A stretch of 22,543 bases of DNA from a virus: IMG/VR virus record IMGVR_UViG_3300006793_000311, positions 1 to 22,543 of that record; one strand, 5' to 3'. The notes below the pieces were generated by a model. The model worked only from the letters and a program-made list of their open reading frames with translations, did not search any database and had not been told where the DNA came from. This document shows, piece after piece, positions 15,001 through 21,776 of the stretch. Position numbers and translations under genes: made by a program. Every line of letters begins with the position of its first letter. Position 1 is the first letter of the stretch.

Positions 15001-15481
15001 GGGCTGTACCACCTGTTACAAGACCTAAATAGTTTGTAGGATCTTTAAGCATAGCTTCCATATATTGACCTACACCTTTGACTGCTCCAAAGAAGCCATC
15101 ATTTTGAAAGACATTACCTAATTGGTCATATACTTTATAAGCATTTCTAGCTACAGCTTTTGTACTTTCATCACCCTTCTGTACAAAGCGTAACTCACCT
15201 GCGGTAGATACAGTATTAGCATTAAAGAATCTCATGTGTTCTACAAAGTCGTCAACAATCTCTTGATCATCTTTATCTTTGTACTGCACACCCTTACGTT
15301 CTATCATATACTGTTTAATAGGTTGTAAGTTTTTGTAGTTTAAAAGATCATCTTTACTAAGTGTATCACCTGATGCTACGTACTCAGATATTGTAGGTTC
15401 TTGTTTAAATAAGTCAGATGAAGAGGTTGAGTATAAATCTTCTCCAAAGTTGACTGATTTCATATCATCTAGTATACCCAT
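11996..15481 (-). CDS. Large internal virion / genome-ejection protein candidate (1161 aa)
   Basis: This is the largest gene in the window. I recognise no enzymatic motif, such as a lysozyme, RNA polymerase or protease signature. The N-terminal 150 residues include a segment (VEHMRFFNANTVSTAGELRF ... KDPTNYLGLVTGG) that I recall from large structural proteins of marine phages. A lysine- and alanine-rich helical region follows (about 165-275), then several hydrophobic stretches (TILGVVSGLGQFGKL; SSPATTALNVAGFTQFYVG; ARATVGTAFLYQMA). The C-terminus is basic and helical. Size, position in the virion block next to a second large helical protein, and amphipathic and hydrophobic segments fit an internal core protein ejected into the host, like T7 gp16. 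This is inference. The start overlaps the upstream gene's stop (TAATG). Confidence 0.8.
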   Translation of the reverse strand: MGILDDMKSVNFGEDLYSTSSSDLFKQEPTISEYVASGDTLSKDDLLNYKNLQPIKQYMIERKGVQYKDKDDQEIVDDFVEHMRFFNANTVSTAGELRFVQKGDESTKAVARNAYKVYDQLGNVFQNDGFFGAVKGVGQYMEAMLKDPTNYLGLVTGGTARLGAAGVSITGKKAVKAAVRKAGKEALKSTATKESAKKFANDVAITAAQRFTQAGASSKATAKVFEKVAQDAFTEGRRSFARTAMKETQQDLFKKASLSAVKKTVALDSAFAVLQDVQAQNVMIEVGIQDKISKMQTSFSALLGGVGGAAQIAAGKLKGISGLDQAISPLDRTKQEVLRKNTPSISKGETKKLVSTIEKSIDSWEAKVNRGSGMTKTAMPSELFKDLLFGGDRKSGIIQMLKDSSIDMRGRTVSDAITNAIVMIPEDDLMRLNKRIEADAGFHLGDLAMDSTALSDIFAKSISEAGTILGVVSGLGQFGKLKSAALLSVNDTMINRLTTPASKEAIEAEQKAMRTDKLGYAQSIWKRLLVSSPATTALNVAGFTQFYVGQSLADVLNAGALSLKGLGQMTRGNSLGGKETFKQAGMLVDLQAQKIRNLLDPFTTHDTYMKFLDSNVEVKQTLFETLTGGIDVNAERFNINPDSKIFKGLEAVTKGSNAVTGVRIQDSFTKSQMFMAEMDKAVRMKYGVTLKEVLQEGDDALLDEAILGKAMGNTMESVFSADYTTEATPKLLRQSAKIVEMVSRTPGLGTILPFGRFFNNVLAYSYKWSPAGYISAAGPTRRAVVNMFKKDKELGIDSDVGEVVARATVGTAFLYQMAKFDDDRREKGLAYYELEGDGGTIIDAKNTFPLSAYLAFGRMWNMKMNGETIPRELLQEASAQLAVGQLAKDAQFSNDLLNIMDAFSNSGGERGVDMKAFGKVTGNILAGFARPLDAVNRVAGYINDDDTAKDIRQADTGMDTFTQASTKYFDNIIEVFIDKTDSITGETLKVATREGDVYDPNPFARVFGINVKQGRTATEQVYSMAEMHPWQASERTKMPEYDRMLNNLIAHMLERRTQTLLDSPKFRKANLDKKRIMLREMVSTVKTGIRKKVRTGGAGAENKRIALAKKAASMGSKELRREAKRFFEAKYNIEVDVEDMSFTELRVYINYIKALENNYKV

Positions 15482-17103
15482 TATTTTACCCCAAATGTTC
15501 TATTAATCTCATCAGAGTCTTTAGACTGTAGGCCTGCTGCTTCACCCTCAATCTTATCTATCATAACAGATCCGTTTTTGATTCTCTCTATAGGTATTTC
15601 TCTTAAGTCTTCAGCACTAACCTTAAATGCACCTAACCTACCTTTTATTTTTATCTTGTAAAAAGCACCCTCTTGAGGATTAGCATATAAACCTAACGCA
15701 CCATTAATATTCATTTCTTGTTTAGTCGGTTCTATAGCTTCTTCTAGATCATCTCTAAACTCGAAGTTCCATGATCCTAAAGCACTGGTAGGTAAACCTG
15801 CTTTATCTCTTTCTTTACAAGTCATATTGTTCCAATCATCACGAGTGTATTCCATAGAATATCTGTCTTCCCTGAAAGGTAATGTATATGTATCCATATA
15901 GTTCTTTACTCTTTCTTTTTGATCTTCAGTAAAAGGTATTATGACTTTTTCTTCTCCACCTACAGTTATTGTTTGTTCTGATATAGGAGCATCTAATTCA
16001 GTACCCTCACCAATAACTTCATTATAGTCTGAATCTATAGTAAGATCTGTAGCTCTCTCTTTAGTACCTACTACTTCTTGACCTGTTTCCTTATCAACAG
16101 TAATTACTTCACCTGACTCAGGGTCTATAACTTTCTTAGGTTTTGTTTGAGTGCTTAACCAATCTGATCCATATACTGTTGTCAAAAAGCCTTTAACAGC
16201 AGGGTTAGTGTAGAAACTATTACCATATTTATTACTATAACCTGCCACTACAGGGTCAAGGGTACTTGTAAAACCTTGTAATAGTTTTTTTGAAGCCTGC
16301 CGTTTAAGTGACAGCTCATATTGTGCTAGTTTAGTTTCTGCTTCAGGATCATCACCTAGTTCTTTTCTTTTATCTTCTACTGCTATTCTTATATCAAGAT
16401 CTATTTCGGTTGCTTTATTTACCACTGCCTCTGACTTAAGATAATCGGCCTTCATCTTGTTGTATTTCTCAACAAAGTTTATACCTTCTACATCATCCAT
16501 AAAGGGCTTTTGTGTATAATTAATGTACGCATTATCAAAGCCAGCCAACTTAGTATAATCGTCTGATGCCGCCATATCATTTATTTGTTGTACAGTTAAG
16601 CCTTGTGCAAATGTATCTCTAGCTAAATCATCATTGTTACCAGCACCTATCATCTTAGCTAAGAAGCTTCTATCAGGTGACTTAGCTTCTGTAGGTACTG
16701 TACCATACACAGTTCTATACATATCATCATAGTTAAAGTTTACATCTGGCAAATCAGGCATATCTGTAATAGCGTCAATATCATCAGGACTTAAAGAAGT
16801 CATTCCTCTTTGGTCAGCTGCTTTCTGTAGGTTAGTTACAAACTTTTGTATACCGTCAAACCCAGAGTTTAAAGCAATAGCAACTTGCTTTTCAGATGCG
16901 CCCAGCGCTTTAGCTTGATTGCCATACTCTGCTGCCTGTCTAGCTAAAGCCCTACGCTTACCTATTAAGGGTAAATTCTGTCTTGCTTGAGCTTTCTCTT
17001 GTTTCCTAGCGGCAGCTCTTTCGGCACTTTTTGTGTCTAAATAATCAGAAGCACCTTCTAAAAAGCCAATCCCAAACTCTTCTAAATCAAAATTAAAACC
17101 CAT
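15481..17103 (-). CDS. Probable virion protein (540 aa)
   Basis: No family is recognised with certainty. Residues about 20-110 are charged, alanine-rich and helical (KSAERAAARKQEKAQARQN; GFDGIQKFVTNLQKAADQRG), probably coiled coil. The middle contains acidic, strand-rich sequence with a DPESGEVITVDKETGQEV stretch, and the C-terminal third contains tyrosine-rich segments (YMDTYTLPFREDRYSMEY). There is no signal peptide or transmembrane helix. It lies between a small acidic protein and the 1161-aa protein, overlapping the latter by one base (TAATG), so the two may be made and assembled together as internal virion proteins, like T7 gp15 and gp16. That comparison rests on order and size only. Confidence 0.78.
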   Translation of the reverse strand: MGFNFDLEEFGIGFLEGASDYLDTKSAERAAARKQEKAQARQNLPLIGKRRALARQAAEYGNQAKALGASEKQVAIALNSGFDGIQKFVTNLQKAADQRGMTSLSPDDIDAITDMPDLPDVNFNYDDMYRTVYGTVPTEAKSPDRSFLAKMIGAGNNDDLARDTFAQGLTVQQINDMAASDDYTKLAGFDNAYINYTQKPFMDDVEGINFVEKYNKMKADYLKSEAVVNKATEIDLDIRIAVEDKRKELGDDPEAETKLAQYELSLKRQASKKLLQGFTSTLDPVVAGYSNKYGNSFYTNPAVKGFLTTVYGSDWLSTQTKPKKVIDPESGEVITVDKETGQEVVGTKERATDLTIDSDYNEVIGEGTELDAPISEQTITVGGEEKVIIPFTEDQKERVKNYMDTYTLPFREDRYSMEYTRDDWNNMTCKERDKAGLPTSALGSWNFEFRDDLEEAIEPTKQEMNINGALGLYANPQEGAFYKIKIKGRLGAFKVSAEDLREIPIERIKNGSVMIDKIEGEAAGLQSKDSDEINRTFGVK

Positions 17104-17105
17104 AA

Positions 17106-17681
17106 TTATATTCCTTTTGACATCAGACCCGTAGGCATGTTAGCTTCTTCTTCACTCATAGGTTCTTCTGTTTCTGTAACAGCTTCTATAGGCATTACTT
17201 CTTCTTCATCATCAGGCATATCATCACTAAGACCTTCAGTTATATCAGATAGCAACTCTGTACCTGCATCCTGATCAACACCTTCTTCTTCCATATACTT
17301 CAGTGTAAGAGCTATAAAGCGTTCTTTTTCTCTATCAGTTGCTCTTCTCTCAGCATTACCACCTTCTTCTTTAACATCAACACCTTGTTGTTCTGCTGCT
17401 GCAACAATAAAAGCATGAATAGCAGGTGCGGCTAGTACACCAGCATCTATAGTATGTATACCATTCATAGCACTCTTCATGTACAAGCCTTCTACTAACG
17501 ACACTACAGGAACGTCTAAGTCTAGTAGAGCTACTATGTCATCCATAATGTCTTCTTTCATAAGCTTTTCAATGTAGTAGTTTATAACATCACCTACATC
17601 TGATAACTCAGAAGGGTTTTCCCACGGATTATTCTTTGGTTCTGTAGTTAGAGATTGTCCTGGTATAGGGGCTTCAAACAT
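17106..17681 (-). CDS. Acidic protein (191 aa) in the virion block
   Basis: This is an unrecognised, strongly acidic protein. A helical middle (INYYIEKLMKEDIMDDIVAL, then VVSLVEGLYMKSAMNG) leads to an alanine-rich helix, then a low-complexity tail (DDMPDDEEEVMPIEAV, TETEEPMSEEEANMP). The tail could make it a chaperone-like or scaffold-type partner of the basic large virion proteins that follow two bases downstream. It could equally be a small internal virion protein (as T7 gp14 lies before gp15 and gp16). No motif decides. Start ATG at 17681, nine bases after the holin-like gene. Confidence 0.75.
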   Translation of the reverse strand: MFEAPIPGQSLTTEPKNNPWENPSELSDVGDVINYYIEKLMKEDIMDDIVALLDLDVPVVSLVEGLYMKSAMNGIHTIDAGVLAAPAIHAFIVAAAEQQGVDVKEEGGNAERRATDREKERFIALTLKYMEEEGVDQDAGTELLSDITEGLSDDMPDDEEEVMPIEAVTETEEPMSEEEANMPTGLMSKGI

Positions 17682-17690
17682 TTTATTATC

Positions 17691-18113
17691 CTATTTAGTG
17701 AAGCCAGCGCCAAAGTAGAGGCCGACTATTGCTGAAACTATGTGTGTGTCTAGTGGGGTTATAACAAAGCCACGAGCTGCTTTCCAATGTATTGCATCTG
17801 GTGCGCCTAAGAGCCAGTTAATAAAGCCACCCTGTACTTCTGTGTAACCAACTATTACGCTTACGTCAGGATACCATACTGCTACTAACTTTGGCAATAC
17901 AATAATAGATCCTACTGCAGATAAAGCTATGATCCTGCGTGTCCAAGCAAAGTGTTTATCTTTACTGCCATGCTCTCTTGCATCACTGACTGCACCTACA
18001 AGGGCTTTCTGTTGTTCTGCTTTAGCTTTATTGCTTTGACCCCAGATGGACATAACTCCACCTAAGACAGTAGAGAAAAGCATTGTGATTAATTCTAAGG
18101 GAAGTCCAAACAT
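17691..18113 (-). CDS. Three-TM membrane protein, holin candidate (140 aa)
   Basis: Three hydrophobic segments are visible: about 5-25 (LELITMLFSTVLGGVMSIWG), 61-81 (IIALSAVGSIIVLPKLVAVW) and 120-138 (VSAIVGLYFGAGF). The loop between the first two is hydrophilic (QSNKAKAEQQKALVGAVSDA), and a WTRR lies just before the second. This topology, the size and the position directly after the peptidoglycan hydrolase (TAATG overlap) fit a holin of the three-TM type that times lysis. A structural membrane role cannot be ruled out, because the same block holds virion proteins. The name is therefore a candidate only. Confidence 0.8.
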   Translation of the reverse strand: MFGLPLELITMLFSTVLGGVMSIWGQSNKAKAEQQKALVGAVSDAREHGSKDKHFAWTRRIIALSAVGSIIVLPKLVAVWYPDVSVIVGYTEVQGGFINWLLGAPDAIHWKAARGFVITPLDTHIVSAIVGLYFGAGFTK

Positions 18114-19192
18114 TAGGGTTTCTTTCTAAAGTTCTTAGCAAACTTTTCGTATCTATTTATGAAAGGAGACACACTCATTCTACTTGTCTTTAGCCCTCCA
18201 TAATTTTTAGTAGGACCATCGTGATGATACTTATACACGTATTCTTCGCCTTTTTTGCGCTTGTTAGCTAATTTAATATTATCTAAAGTATGCTCTACTA
18301 AAGCTTTTGCCTGTGTACCTATGTCCCAACGTGTTTCATCGTTTATTCCATAAGCCTTACCCGTACTATTAATAAACTGTCCTAACCCCGAAGCGGATGA
18401 TGTACCTGCTGCAGCGTCAGGATTAAATCCAGATTCATGCCTTGCTATAGCTAAAGTTAAACCTATTTCTCTGTCTGTCATACCCGATGCTATACCCTGT
18501 TCTACTATAGCCTCCATAGATCTGATTTGAATTTCTTCACTTGCATCACCTGCTATTCTAGAGTTACCTCTAAGCCCACCTTCTTTAAATACAATAGGTT
18601 TATTATAATAGGAATAAGATTTAATATTAGAAGATTTATAACCTTTAGATACGTTTGCAAGTAAATTCGAATTAGGTTTAGTCATAATTCCTACTGCTTT
18701 AGCTTTTGGTTTTGCTACACTAGGTATATTTATATCCTGCCCTACATTTATACGATCAGGGTTTGTTATAGTAGGGTTAGCCTTTTGTATTTCAGCTACT
18801 GTAGTGTTATTATCTCTAGCTATAGCAGATAATGTATCTCCTGATGCTACTGTTATAACGCCAGGCGCAACTACATCTAGTTCTTCAAACAAGTCTAACT
18901 CTTCTCTAGCCTTACCAATACGCATAGGACTAGATGAAATAGTTTTTTCACTAGGCATAGTCGGTTTATTATTTGAAGCATCATAAAACTTCATAGCTTT
19001 ATTAGAGGAACTTTTGTTACTAGGCTGTTTAGTTTCGCCACCAGAAGATCTAAACAAACTAAAGAACCTCTCCAAAGGGCCTTGCTCTGGTTCTTCTGGT
19101 TTCGTATTGTTACGAGAAGCTAAGCCAGATGGCCTTAGCCTAGGCATAGGGGAGTTGAACGAATCTGATGTTGGTATTTTATAGTTACTCAT
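18113..19192 (-). CDS. Peptidoglycan hydrolase: LysM plus lytic transglycosylase
   Basis: This 359-aa protein would bind and cleave host cell wall. The first 105 residues are low-complexity and serine/asparagine-rich. A LysM domain follows at about 112-158 (ITVASGDTLSAIARDNNTT ... PDRINVGQDINIPS). A second linker leads to an SLT-like lytic transglycosylase at about 222-340, with catalytic E253 in ARHESGFNP and the conserved SASGLGQFI (266-274). There is no signal peptide, so it needs a holin for release or rides in the virion. It precedes the three-TM protein in the transcript, which suggests a lysis pair. Its position among virion genes also allows a tail-associated lysin that opens the wall at entry. 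Confidence 0.9.
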   Translation of the reverse strand: MSNYKIPTSDSFNSPMPRLRPSGLASRNNTKPEEPEQGPLERFFSLFRSSGGETKQPSNKSSSNKAMKFYDASNNKPTMPSEKTISSSPMRIGKAREELDLFEELDVVAPGVITVASGDTLSAIARDNNTTVAEIQKANPTITNPDRINVGQDINIPSVAKPKAKAVGIMTKPNSNLLANVSKGYKSSNIKSYSYYNKPIVFKEGGLRGNSRIAGDASEEIQIRSMEAIVEQGIASGMTDREIGLTLAIARHESGFNPDAAAGTSSASGLGQFINSTGKAYGINDETRWDIGTQAKALVEHTLDNIKLANKRKKGEEYVYKYHHDGPTKNYGGLKTSRMSVSPFINRYEKFAKNFRKKP

Positions 19193-19195
19193 TGT

Positions 19196-21502
19196 TTAAA
19201 TCCAGTTATCAATTAAATTACCTATTATTTTAAAACCTACTTTACCTAATAAACTAGATGTAGAATTACCACTAGCTGCAGCTTTGCCTTCAGCATCAAT
19301 CTTAGCAACCATAATACTTGCTTCCCGATCCATAGCTGATTCTGCACTAGTCCAAGCCCATGTCATTAAATCTCGCTCTTTTTGTAACATGTTATTATAT
19401 GTAGTCATTGTCATGTTATTCGTAGCTAAAGTCGCATCTCTGTTAGCTTGGTTAGCCGCTGCATTCTCTGCAGTAGTAATATTCTGTGACCACTGAGCAT
19501 TAGCTTGGGCTATAACTAAATGGTTTTGAGCATTAAATTGTTCTCTCTGGTTCTGTTGCAGTGTGTTGAATTGTTCCATAGCATTAGTTTCACCTGCATT
19601 AAACTGTGCCATAGCATTCTTTTGTGCTACATTAAACTGTTCTACTTGTGCTTGCAGAGATGAAAAGAATTGATTTGTTTGGTTCTCTGATGTAGCATTG
19701 AACTGTTTAGAAGCATTTACAGCTGCTTGATCTGATAGTATAGCATTAGCATTCTGTTGAGACTTAAACATACTAACCTGTTGTTCATTATCTAAACTAG
19801 CCATATCCATTTCTAGGAAAGCTTTAGCATTTTGTACTTGAGCCTGTTGACGATTATTTAGATTAGTTAAATCTAGCTGAGACATAGCCGCTACATCTGC
19901 CATGATCTTAGCATTCTTAGCACTTAGATTAGTAAGGTCAACAGTCTGTGCCATACGAGCATTCTCTAACGCTATCTGTTGTTCAGCATTAAAGTTTATG
20001 TTAGCTATCTCAGATATCTTAGCTGAATTAGCAACACGAGTCTGGAACTCTTGTGTAAACTCTAAGCCCAAGAATGAAGCACGTTGTTCAGCAGCAAACA
20101 TAGCAGTCTGTTGTCTGTTACTCAGGTTCTGCATCTCAAAGGTAGCAGAAGTCTTAGCGTCCTGTACAGCGATGGGCATAGCACTTTCCATAGCCGCTTG
20201 TATCATAGCCTGACCAGCCATTGATGAAGCACCTAAACCTCTAGATGCCATAGAAGCAGCTGCATTACGTAAAGCTCCTGCCGCCCAAGATGGAGGTGTT
20301 TTACCCTCAAAGTCTGCCATTAAGCCTGTAAGCTGGCCTTGCACTGTAGCATCTGTTGATGGTGCGCCTGTAGCCGCTTCAAAGTTTGTTTCAGCTTTAA
20401 CACGATCCATGTCAACCGTAGAGCCTGATATAAGTTCACCCTCTTCTACTTTACGTGCGTCAGGAGCTACAACTTTTTGTGCTTCAGCTATTTGTTCTAC
20501 AGATAAACCTAACTGTGCTAAGTCTTCTGGATTCATACTCTGTGCATCTACAAGTGCTTCAGCACTAGGCTTACCTGTAGCCGCTTCTAGTCTAGACATA
20601 ACAGCTTCTATAGATGCAGAAGCCTCTAGCGGTTCATATGATGCCGCAGGTTGTACTTCAGGAGAGGTTACATCTGATGTAGGTGTAGCAGTTGTAACTT
20701 TAGCTGTACTTGCTTCATCAAGTTGACCTGTAGTTGGGTCAATCATACCTGCTTGTTTATCTTCTTCTGATATCTTCTCTATATCTGCTTTTTCTATCAT
20801 AGAGCCAGGATCATTTGCTACTTGAGATGTATATTCAGATATACTTGGCGAAGCTATAGTTTTAAATGCTTTATCTGCTGCAGTCATTTTTGTTTGAGCT
20901 GCATTAACTAAGTTCTGAGCATCTTCAGCCTTTTTAGCTAATTCTTCATTTTCTGGATCTGCTTGAGATTTAGCCATAGCTTTAGCGGCTTCTTTCTCTG
21001 CATTGGCGTATGCAAGCTGTGCTGAATCTAACTCTTTTTTAAAAGTACTTGCTTGAGAAGGAGGTGTAAAACGAGCCTCTTGTAACTTTTTAGATGATGG
21101 ATCGTCAGGTAATCTTGGTATGCTTGGCATACCTATAGGACCTCTAGGGTCAACAGGTAATTGCATACTAGGATCACTTGAGTCAAACTGCATAGGGGTT
21201 TTCTGATATAAACTAGGTCTAGTTAAATCTGGAGCTGTACCATTCTCAACTGCAGGATCTTTTTGTGTTTTATCATTAAAAGGATCTATGTCTGTTAAAC
21301 CTCCCTCTTGATAACCCTGAACATAACCACCCTGAGCCATGCTAATCTTTTTCTGAGCTACTTCTGCCATCTTGCCTAGCGTAGATGCCGCTTTAGGTGA
21401 AGCCGCTAAGAATGCCGCTTGCTCATCTGCTTGCATACCCTGCATCTCTGGTATTATCTTACCCATTTGTTCAGGTGTAAATCCACCAAATTTCATAGCC
21501 AT
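19196..21502 (-). CDS. Large repeat-rich structural protein (768 aa)
   Basis: The N-terminus (MAMKFGGFTPEQMGKIIPEM) leads to a glycine-tyrosine motif GGYVQGYQEGG at 58-68, then a proline-rich stretch and an alanine-rich coiled coil (about 150-215). Two copies of EAATGxPSxxAxV occur at 306-321 and 375-390. Residues 391-458 include RGLGASSMAGQAMIQAAMES. From 459 to about 733 the chain is built of 11-residue units (22-residue units first, then single QF-N units), predicting one very long hendecad coiled coil. The end is hydrophobic. I recall related sequences in cyanophage and pelagiphage structural proteins. A long virion part, such as a tail-tube, internal core or fibre element, is likely; no enzyme motif is seen. 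AAGGA lies upstream of the first ATG. Confidence 0.82.
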   Translation of the reverse strand: MAMKFGGFTPEQMGKIIPEMQGMQADEQAAFLAASPKAASTLGKMAEVAQKKISMAQGGYVQGYQEGGLTDIDPFNDKTQKDPAVENGTAPDLTRPSLYQKTPMQFDSSDPSMQLPVDPRGPIGMPSIPRLPDDPSSKKLQEARFTPPSQASTFKKELDSAQLAYANAEKEAAKAMAKSQADPENEELAKKAEDAQNLVNAAQTKMTAADKAFKTIASPSISEYTSQVANDPGSMIEKADIEKISEEDKQAGMIDPTTGQLDEASTAKVTTATPTSDVTSPEVQPAASYEPLEASASIEAVMSRLEAATGKPSAEALVDAQSMNPEDLAQLGLSVEQIAEAQKVVAPDARKVEEGELISGSTVDMDRVKAETNFEAATGAPSTDATVQGQLTGLMADFEGKTPPSWAAGALRNAAASMASRGLGASSMAGQAMIQAAMESAMPIAVQDAKTSATFEMQNLSNRQQTAMFAAEQRASFLGLEFTQEFQTRVANSAKISEIANINFNAEQQIALENARMAQTVDLTNLSAKNAKIMADVAAMSQLDLTNLNNRQQAQVQNAKAFLEMDMASLDNEQQVSMFKSQQNANAILSDQAAVNASKQFNATSENQTNQFFSSLQAQVEQFNVAQKNAMAQFNAGETNAMEQFNTLQQNQREQFNAQNHLVIAQANAQWSQNITTAENAAANQANRDATLATNNMTMTTYNNMLQKERDLMTWAWTSAESAMDREASIMVAKIDAEGKAAASGNSTSSLLGKVGFKIIGNLIDNWI
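19304..20128 (-). repeat. About 25 units of an 11-residue (33-bp) repeat
   Basis: This codes for residues 459-733 of the 768-aa protein. Six 22-residue units come first, beginning NLSNRQQTAMF, EFTQEFQTRVA, NFNAEQQIALE, NLSAKNAKIMA, NLNNRQQAQVQ and SLDNEQQVSMF. They run without a gap into 11-residue units ending in QF (NATSENQTNQF, FSSLQAQVEQF, NVAQKNAMAQF, NAGETNAMEQF, NTLQQNQREQF) and fade toward the C-terminus. The register is kept throughout. The DNA has diverged, so this is an old protein-level repeat. Confidence 0.85.
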
Positions 21503-21516
21503 TTTAATAGTCCTTA

Positions 21517-21771
21517 TTAATTACCCAACTTCATCCAAACTGCAGCAGCAACAAAGCTGAATATAGCAATGGTTGTTATTTTAACGAATGTGTTCCATAT
21601 ACTTAAACGTGTTTGTCTCCACGTTGTTAATAGGTTGCGTACCTCACGTATATCTTCTGCGGCTGACTCATCATGTAAGCCTAACTCACGTAGAACTAAC
21701 TTAGCTCCACGTTTAGCTGATCTGTCTAGTATAAGCTCTAGCTCTTCTGAGGTCAATATTATATTGGACAT
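21517..21771 (-). CDS. Small one-TM protein, probably DUF6127-like (84 aa)
   Basis: Residues 7-60 form a charged helical domain (LTSEELELILDRSAKRGAKL ... LGLHDESAAEDIREVRNLL ... WRQTRLSIWNTF), and residues 62-80 form one transmembrane helix (VKITTIAIFSFVAAAVWMKL). This pattern matches the small DUF6127 family as I remember it; the name was not checked. Such proteins occur near tail and lysis genes. A role as second lysis protein (antiholin or pinholin-like) or membrane anchor is possible. It lies between the tail-fibre gene and the repeat protein with short gaps on both sides. Confidence 0.83.
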   Translation of the reverse strand: MSNIILTSEELELILDRSAKRGAKLVLRELGLHDESAAEDIREVRNLLTTWRQTRLSIWNTFVKITTIAIFSFVAAAVWMKLGN

Positions 21772-21776
21772 AACTA

